Assembly (NCBI RefSeq): GCF_000003195.3
Contig: NC_012873.2
Location: 43,580,061 to 43,644,060, forward strand
Source: Sorghum bicolor
Taxonomy: Eukaryota > Streptophyta > Magnoliopsida > Poales > Poaceae
Direction of reading: 5' to 3'
Length of the DNA: 64,000 nt
Part shown: positions 57,468-64,000 of the stretch, in pieces
Layout: each line of letters starts with the position of its first letter
Numbering within the stretch: the stretch's first letter is position 1
Translations under genes and position numbers: made by a program
Notes under the pieces: generated by a model
Told to the model about the DNA's origin: nothing
The model's database searches: none
What the model saw: the letters and a program-made list of their open reading frames with translations, nothing else

Positions 57468-58826
57468 TTACCATAAATAGTTAGTTTCAAGATGGTAATA
57501 TACCACATGTTGTTGGCAACAGTAAGAACTTACTCCTGAGAATCCACCAACTCTTTTAGAGATCTCCAAAATCATCTTCCTCAATCCTCCTTGATTATTT
57601 GAAAGCTTTTCACAGATTAACTCCTGCATATCTGGCGCCTCAATTCCATTCTCAACGTGAGCTCTGGCCCACCCGGTCATAGGGTAAGTTTCTATAACAT
57701 CACGACCATAATTATACTCCCACAAAAAATTGTGCAGTCCACAAACTCCAGCAATTATTTTATTGATCATAATTGGATCATGTTTTTTCCCTTGTTTTAA
57801 TATTTTCCACCTTTGTTTCAGCAACCCAATTACATGTTCGACGATAACTCTTTTGTTTGCATGGGCTGTGTTAAATGCCTTGTGTTTTTCTATTATGGGG
57901 TCGTCTTTACGAACTTTCAACTTGTGAAACACAGACTCAAAGAGGCCATACTTACAATCCTTATATGGCGTCAAATATCCTACTTCCAAATCGTAGCCAG
58001 AGTCCCCCAGGTGGTACATACCTACAACACAACATTATTTTCTACCATTACATGACGATTATTTTTTAATGAACTTGCTTGAACTACTACTATAGTGAAC
58101 AAAAAAACAATACACACCTCGTGGTGGATGGGGGAAATTTGGTTCCTGCTGACAATCACGGAGGACATCCGCATCATTGAGTGAGCCCACAAAGCCAGTA
58201 CCGAGGAAGATGATACGTCTATTCATATCAGCTACAATCAATATACTAACGGTTATATTGTTGTCTCTATCCCTGTATCGCTCCTTGAATTCGTGAACTT
58301 TGACGGGAATGTGTGTCCCATCCATTACCCCGTAGCATCCTTGAAACAAGGGAGCATCCTTAAACTCAGGGTGCACACAATTGATGTCGCCATGACCCTC
58401 CAACCTTCCCACCATGGCATGTCCAAAATTGCACATAACATCTGCAACATTATTAATACAGGAACTGACCACCTCCTTGCACTTCTCAAATCTGTCTCCA
58501 ACCATAGTATAAGTTGCACCATGAGCACAATGATAGAGAAACATGGCAAGAGCTACTCTTGAGGTTGTATTGCCTATGTCCTGCAGATTATGGTCCCGAA
58601 TCAAGTCTCCATGTAATTTGATGAATGCATCAGGATACATTCGCAACATCTTGAGGCATCTTTCTAGTTCTTCCATAAGTATGTCAACATATTCATCGCC
58701 ATTCATCTTTTGTATTGGTTCATGTTCGTCGTTGCAAAGTATTGTGAAACTCTGTCCAATTTTGATTGCTGCTCGAGTTAGTGTTCTATGTCTGTGTAAG
58801 AGCTTGAATTTCCTTGGTGTTTCCAT
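57468..58826 (-). CDS. PIF/Harbinger transposase, two exons, intact DDE triad
   Basis: Exon 1 is 58826-58118 and exon 2 is 58021-57468, with a 96-base GT..AG intron splitting a Gly codon. The total is 1263 nt, 420 residues and TAA. An N-terminal helical domain (residues about 1-130) precedes the DDE nuclease: Asp169 in GVMDGTHIPV, Asp243 in YHLGDSGYD, and Glu298 in VIVEHVIGLLKQRW. This is the layout of PIF/Harbinger (and the domesticated HARBI1/ALP1) proteins. No stop or frameshift interrupts it. An ATG at 58874 would add 16 residues (MNPNFPSIDCNCRSFN). A GTAAGT donor near 57534 could instead lead to another exon. The element's inverted termini and its usual Myb-like partner gene were not found nearby, so it may be a degraded transposon or a domesticated gene. 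Confidence 0.85.
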
Positions 58827-58874
58827 GTTAAAAGACCTGCAATTACAATCAATAGAAGGAAAGTTAGGGTTCAT

Positions 58875-60245
58875 AGCTCACAAATACAATCCTACAACAA
58901 AATTGCATAATGCATAAGTAATCGACCAATTATATACAAGAGTAATGGAAAACCTATCATTGGGTTGAACTGTTGGATCGATACACAAAGAGAAAGAAGA
59001 AACAATGGCGTAGCTAGGATTTTTTTGCTAGGGTGGTTAGTCTTTCTTCAGGTGGTATATTTCTTCAAAAGAAAATATTTCTTTGAACCTAATGTAGCAA
59101 AAGATCATGGTTTTGTGCTAGCGAAGTGTTGCATTGTCTACAGTAGTTTTAGCAGCAAAATTTAGAAGTAATCGGTAACACTTTTGTCTACTTTTGGCAT
59201 TGTGTGTATGCGTTTTCCTCTGTAAAACTCTGCTCAATGCAAACCGCTTCTTCAATTTTGATTCCCATATGGACAACAAAACTGCTCCATTTGATGACAG
59301 GCGGTGGGCATCTGCTTTGGGGGCGAATGGTGGATCTCGCAGCTGACTGTGGGGGAGCAGGTGGAGCAGCATTGTCGTCTTACCTAAGCCGGCCAGGAAC
59401 AGTGGTGGCAGGATGAAGCGGCCGCCGTTCCAAGCTGATCCGGTACGGGCTGCGCACGAACGGGTACCACCGATGTCAAAGATTGGGTGAGAGCGCGACG
59501 AATCGATCTCCTGCGAGCTCAAAGGTAAGAGAAGCCGAATATTACCTAATGATCGACGACAGTTGGCATGGCTCCAGAGCGGCGGCTCGTCGTGCGTTGA
59601 GCCAGAGCTTGGCCGGCCGGGGTGGATAGCATGCGGCTGTGTGATAACAAAACTGTGCTCGATGAGGGAGCGCGCGGCGAGAGAGTGCGGCTGTGCCTGG
59701 GTCGGAATCGGGAGATATCTCGATGAGAGTGAGAGCTTGATCGAGCAGAGTCTTCCAACCAAAGAAATATGAACAGTGGCGGGAAAAGACAGATGGCAGT
59801 TACAGTCGGCTGGGCGTGCACATCGTTACAGTGGCGTTACTGATGTCATGAATCGTTGATCCGGCCTATCGCACGCTAGCTCGCCCGCCCGCGTGCTACC
59901 ACTCACCAAATCCATCGCCGCCACCTGAACCAAAAAAAAAAGGAAAAAAATTGTCGTCGTCCCCGACTCCGATATTCGCCGCCCGCCCCATGGCCGTCGT
60001 CTGCCCTTCGCCCTCCTGCGCAACGTCAGGCCCGATTCCTCTCTCTCTGATTTGGAGAGTACTAGTTGGACATGGGATCATGGCTGCTCTGGTGGTGACC
60101 GGCACCGGCAGTGTCGTCGTAGATGGTCTCATGGTGGTGAGGGTGAGCGCAGGATTTGTTCAAGTCACCATGGTGTGCTTGTGAGAACGGTTGATGAATT
60201 TATCAAGAAAGGATTGAACGGAGGTATTTCCCAGGCCTCAACCTC
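58875..60245. other. 5' flank of the transposase gene and GC-rich block
   Basis: 58875-59180 is AT-rich. 59200-60130 is GC/CpG-rich with overlapping ORFs on both strands, typical of composition rather than coding. It may be a promoter or first-exon region for the minus-strand transposase gene. No gene is supported. Confidence 0.4.
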
Positions 60246-60428
60246 AGGCTTTAGTTCACTCCAAAAACCAAAAAGTTTTCAAAATTCTCCGTCACATCAA
60301 ATTTTGCGACACATGTATGTAACATTAAATATAGATGAAAACAAAAACTCGGTTTAGCTGTAAATCACGAGACGAATCTTTTGATCCTAATTAGTCATCC
60401 AAAAAAAATTCGGAACCAAACAAGGCCT
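60246..60428. repeat. Grass MITE copy (AACAAGGCC end)
   Basis: The left GGCTTTAGTTCACTCC is opposed by the right GAACCAAACAAGGCC. The internal AAAAACTCGGTTTAG/CACGAGACGAATCTTTTGA signature matches the family at 15885 and 60507. Confidence 0.7.
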
Positions 60429-60506
60429 GAGTGGAGAGAAAGCCAGGAGTTTTACTACTTTGATGGGTGACAGTGTCATTCCTTTCACTTCTAGCTAGTG
60501 CTTAGA

Positions 60507-61021
60507 CCTTGTTTAGATTCAAAAAGTTTTAGGTTTTTGACACTGTAGTACTTTCGTTTTTATTTGATGAATATTGTCTAATTATATAATAACTAGACTT
60601 AAAAAATTCATGTCGTCTCCAACAGGAGACTCATTTGGAAACTCAAACCTAAAATGAGTCTCCAACACAATACCTATAGCCTCCAATAGAGTACCCATAC
60701 AGAAGACCCATTTTGGGTATCAGGTTAGGCATAACCCAAATTTGGGTATCCTCTCTCCTCGAGACCCATTTGCAGAGAGTGTTGTCTTTTAGGTCTTTTT
60801 GTTGGAGAAGACTAAAAATAGGTATGTAAACCTTTTACCTGTAGCGCTAACCAAAGGATAAATGAGTCTTGTATTTTGGGCGACGATTGTTGGAGATAGT
60901 CTAACTGTGCAATTAGTTATTTTTTATTTATATTTAATGCTCTATGCACTAGTCGTTTAAAGATTTGATGTGACGGAGAATCTTATAAACTTTTGAAATT
61001 TTAGGTGCATCTAAAGAAGGT
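60507..61021. mobile_element. Grass MITE with a second MITE nested inside (about 60610-60900)
   Basis: The outer ends CCTTGTTTAGATTC and GCATCTAAAGAAGG belong to the same family. The signature breaks after AAAAAATTCATGTCG (60615) and resumes at TCTAACTGTGCAATTAG (60899). The inserted piece has inverted TCTCCAACA/TGTTGGAGA ends and repeats of GAGTCTCCAACA and ACCCATTTTGGGTAT. Confidence 0.7.
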
Positions 61022-61094
61022 CTTATACTACTACTCTCCTACTCTATGCACTAGTCAACTTGTTTGACTGGTCAACACTCTCTAAATAGTGCAA

Positions 61095-61339
61095 GGGCAA
61101 GACATTTTTTTGTTTTTATTTGTTTAGTTCCTATTCTTTTAGTTTTATGGTATTGTATCACGTTTGTTTTTATTTGATAATTATTGTCTAATTATGAATT
61201 AAGAGACTCTAAAGATTTATCTCGTGATTTACAGGCAAATTATATAATTAGTTTTGGTTTTTGATTAGATTTAATGCTTTATTTATGTGTCGCAAGATTC
61301 AATGTGACGAAAAATCTTTAAAAGTTTTTACTTGTTTAG
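61095..61339. repeat. Grass MITE copy, partial
   Basis: The same internal signature (TTTGATAATTATTGTCTAATTA, ATCTCGTGATTTACAG, AATTAGTTTTGG) ending ACTTGTTTAGG. Confidence 0.65.
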
Positions 61340-61860
61340 GGCCCCTTTGGATGACAGGATAGGAAATATGTAGGAATAGGAAAACCTTAGGAATACATAT
61401 GCCATACCCCTCCGTTCCTACGAAAATTCAAAACACAGGAAAGCTGAAATGAAGTCCTTTGGCAGTAGCACAGGTGAAACACAGGAATAAACCACAGAGA
61501 CTAGATGCTTCCATTATTTTTTAAAATCTTGAACATCTACCAGTTATTCATTCAAAGTCACTCGCTTTGTTGTTTGCCTCTGGAATGACCCAGGCCAGCC
61601 CACGTAAGGCTCACCAGAAGCTGCCAACCAAAAAAAAAAGAACATGCACAGAGCGCGGGCACACACTTTGTTTCCCGCCAGGAAAAATTCCATGAGGTCT
61701 GAGCTAATGTTTTGTTTCCTATGGAATAGAGTCATAGGATTCTAATCCTATGGAAAACTTCCTTTGTTTTTCATATCAACCAAAGGCTAGGAAAGGAAAT
61801 ATTCCTTAGGAAAGCTAATCCTACAAAAATCCTTTGCCCACCCTGTGAACCAAAGGGGCC
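61340..61860. mobile_element. Short DNA transposon with GGCCCCTTTGG inverted ends
   Basis: The left GGCCCCTTTGG and right CCAAAGGGGCC are perfect inverted repeats. Inner similarity continues (AGGAAA, CCTTAGGAA). It is 521 bases and non-coding. The target duplication is unclear because both flanks are MITE ends. Confidence 0.75.
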
Positions 61861-62095
61861 TTTAGTTTACCTCAAAAAATCAAAAACTTTTAAAGATTTC
61901 GCGTCATATCAAATCTCGTAACAGCATGAAGCATTAAATATTAACGAAAATAAAAACTAATTACACCGCTTGTCTAAAATTTACGAGATAAATCTTTTAA
62001 ATTTATTTAGTTTATGGTTGGACAATAATAGTTTTCAAATTAAAACGAAATTGATACCGTGTCAATATTTAAAAAAACTTTTTGAAAGGCCTAAA
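61861..62095. repeat. Grass MITE copy
   Basis: TTTAGTTTACCTCAAAAAATC to AAAGGCCTAAAC, in reverse orientation of the family at 60507, with AATTTACGAGATAAATCTTTT inside. Confidence 0.65.
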
Positions 62096-62104
62096 CATAA
62101 AACT

Positions 62105-63106
62105 CGGTGGGCATGCACTGTGCTCACGAGAGCGGCCGGCGGATTAGCCCGTGGACGCGATTAACCACGCACACCAGCCAGACGCATGGCCGGCGGCGGC
62201 GCGCGAGGCCTGCATGCGCTGGTGCTGCGCGGCAGCGACGCGCGGTCGGACGCCGCCGGCGCGGTGAGGCGCGCTGCGCGGCCGCTCAAATGCAACAGGG
62301 GCGCGCTGGAGCTGCAAGGGATGAGCCATGCTGCATGCTGGCCTATGGTCGCATAGGGGGTCGCGTGCCGCGCGCGGACCACTGTCGACCGGACGTGACG
62401 TCCCAGCTGGGCAGCCGGTGTGAAGCATGGGCTGGCGAAGGCATGCATGCAACGCATTGACGGCCTGACGAGACGTCGCGACATTAATTAGGTGGGCAGG
62501 TTCCTTTTTAACGCGGACTGGGATACAGGGCAGTAGGCCGCAACCGGTGATGCAAGTCCCCAACCCCGCGGTCGAGCCACTTGAATATGCAACAACACAA
62601 TATATGGGTATATCATGGGTGAATGCATTGAAAAATTTACACAACATTTTTTGTCATCGATATCTAATAGCAATTCCAAGAGATATGCTATCAATATTAC
62701 CTAGGATATTTTTATATTTTTAAAGCGAAAATTAAAGTCCAACAAATGTGTTATTTGATTTGTTAAAATAGCAAATTTATTATCCATAAACTTTCGTTTA
62801 TCATATATATATATATATATATATATCATATCGTGCTCACTAGCTATTGTATACAAAGGTTATTATAGAACTCTATGCTTTGAGTTTGAGTGAGTTTTCT
62901 GTTTTACACAATAGCTAAATCTTATAGTTTAGAATATAATTTTACCTAATCTTTTGAAGATGCTCAACGTGCGGACAGTAAAGTTTAGGGTTCCTCATAT
63001 TAATATTTAGACATATATATGAAGTATTAAATATATACTATTTATAAAGGACAATGCTAAGATACACCTTTTACCTATGAGGAAGTAATATCTCAAATTA
63101 ATCTAA
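62105..63106. other. GC-rich block then AT-rich spacer, no gene supported
   Basis: 62105-62500 is very GC/CpG-rich, with overlapping ORFs on both strands that share no recognisable motif. It may be a fragment carried by a transposon. An (AT)n run lies at about 62803-62826. The rest is AT-rich. Confidence 0.4.
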
Positions 63107-63227
63107 GGGTCTATTTAGATCGGAGATGAAAAAATTTTAAGTGTCACATCGGATGTGTCGGAAGAATGTCGGGAGGGATTTTTCAAAACTAATAAAAAAA
63201 CAAATTACATATCTCGTCCGGAAACTG
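63107..63227. repeat. Truncated MITE-like sequence interrupted by an LTR element
   Basis: It begins GGGTCTATTTAGATCGG and stops at 63227, where the LTR begins. The other end is presumably beyond the window. Confidence 0.4.
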
Positions 63228-64000
63228 TCGACGAAAGCTGGTCGCCAGTCTACCTTGGGGTATACCCACGGTAGTAGTTTATCGGTAGACGGTGCGCAAA
63301 CTACGAACTCGATGGTGACGCAAGACACGGACAAGCTTTTTATCCAGGTTCGGCCGCCGAGTTAGCGTAATACCTACGTCCTGCGTCTGGTTGTATTGAA
63401 TTGTGTTGAGAGATGATCTGTCCTAGGGGGGTCCCTTGCCCCTCCTTATATAGTCTGGAGGGCAGGGTTACAGATCTGGAAACTAATCCTAGTCGGTTAC
63501 AATTGCCGTGGATAATTCAATATCAATTCCTATTCTAACCGACTAGATTCTTGCTTGATCTCCGCATCTTGTTTCCTTGCGCGAAACTCCAAGCTGTCGG
63601 ATCAAGCCTGGAACTCGTCTCGTAATGGGCCAAGCCTCCTGGCCCAAGTCTAGCCGTAAGGGTATAGGGGTTTATCCCCCCACAACTAGTCCCCGAGCAC
63701 CATGTATTGTGATGTAACACGCCGTCTTGAGCTTCTTCGATCAGTGAGACTTGACGTCTTCAATAAGCAGGGAAGTCGCCCAAACAGTTGCAACGGTTCT
63801 TTGACCAACTCAAAAGACAGTTGATCAACACTGACATCGAAGAAGCGAGTTGTTCGAAGAATGCTTGGTGCTCTAAATTAAAAAAGATTTCTTTCTTGGT
63901 GAAGTGTGCCCACTTTACTTTTTTGAAAGGTATAAACCTCAAAAAAGCAAGCAAATTCACCGCAAGGTGAAGTGTGCCCACTTAGTCCCCGAGCCTGGTA
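63228..64000 (-). mobile_element. LTR of a further gypsy-like element, runs off the right edge
   Basis: It opens TGTCGACGAAAGC on the plus map. The minus strand carries a TATA element (GACTATATAAGGAGG, near 63445) and TTCGTCGACA at its end, so the element reads minus and this is its 3' LTR. The ACTAGTCCCCGAGC and AGTCCCCGAGCCTGG motifs occur at 63684 and 63984, within the LTR or just inside the element. The other end is not visible. Confidence 0.6.

Noticed and set aside
59118..59762. 214-codon minus-strand ORF
   Set aside because: Low-complexity Ser/Leu/Arg translation of a CpG-rich region. It is more likely 5' flank of the transposase gene. A lone GLGKTT-like string is not enough for an NTPase.
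62107..62647. Overlapping ORFs in a GC-rich block on both strands
   Set aside because: Both strands are open because of GC content. There is no motif or splice structure.

Overview
This is eukaryotic nuclear DNA from a plant, almost certainly a grass (Poaceae). It carries plant-type Ty3/gypsy and L1-type retroelements, PIF/Harbinger and Mutator-like DNA transposons, and dense MITEs, with introns bounded by GT..AG. The style fits Sorghum or another Andropogoneae genome, but the species is an inference. No rRNA, tRNA, CRISPR array or bacterial operon is visible. Almost everything is mobile DNA or its remains.

Layout. (1) 1-3088, minus strand: the 5' end of an LTR-type element (LTR, tRNA-Met-like primer site, then an 844-codon open frame running off the left edge). 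(2) 3089-4400: CACTA-like subterminal repeats, tandem repeats and an (AT)n tract. (3) 4511-13782, minus strand: a six-exon TE-derived gene (Transposase_24-like region, two copies of a repeated domain, Ulp1/C48 protease). Its reading frame is conserved across all splice sites but broken by three in-frame stops. Its last intron holds a MITE, a solo LTR and a decayed LINE. (4) 14400-17660: a LINE ORF1-like coding region, split by a 1.58 kb Mutator-like element with a 9-bp target duplication. (5) 17663-35661: nested LTR retrotransposons. Element A (Athila-like, no reverse transcriptase) has element B inside its 5' LTR and a solo LTR inside its 3' internal region. B in turn holds a further solo-LTR-like insertion. 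Each layer has an exact 5-bp target duplication. (6) 35886-41000: a long-TIR Mutator-like element, a gene relic, and a small intact-looking two-exon gene (168 aa, minus strand). (7) 41000-43953: AT-rich DNA with duplications and MITEs. (8) 43954-56402, minus strand: complete Tat-lineage gypsy element C with gag-protease, RT, two RNase H domains and integrase. A multi-exon plant-mobile-domain gene lies antisense between its pol and 3' LTR. (9) 57468-58826, minus strand: a PIF/Harbinger transposase with an intact DDE triad. (10) 58875-64000: GC-rich blocks, nested MITEs and the edge of another LTR element.

The insertions can be ordered. A (LTRs about 3% different) predates the C-family solo LTR inside it, and C itself is young (LTRs about 1-1.5% different). 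Genes in A and C are broken mostly by in-frame stops, largely TAG, and rarely by frameshifts. The most unusual signals are C's antisense plant-mobile-domain gene, the ATCGGC/GCCGAT hexamer dispersed through C, A's two retropepsin-like domains without a polymerase, and the long unrecognised ORF at the left edge.
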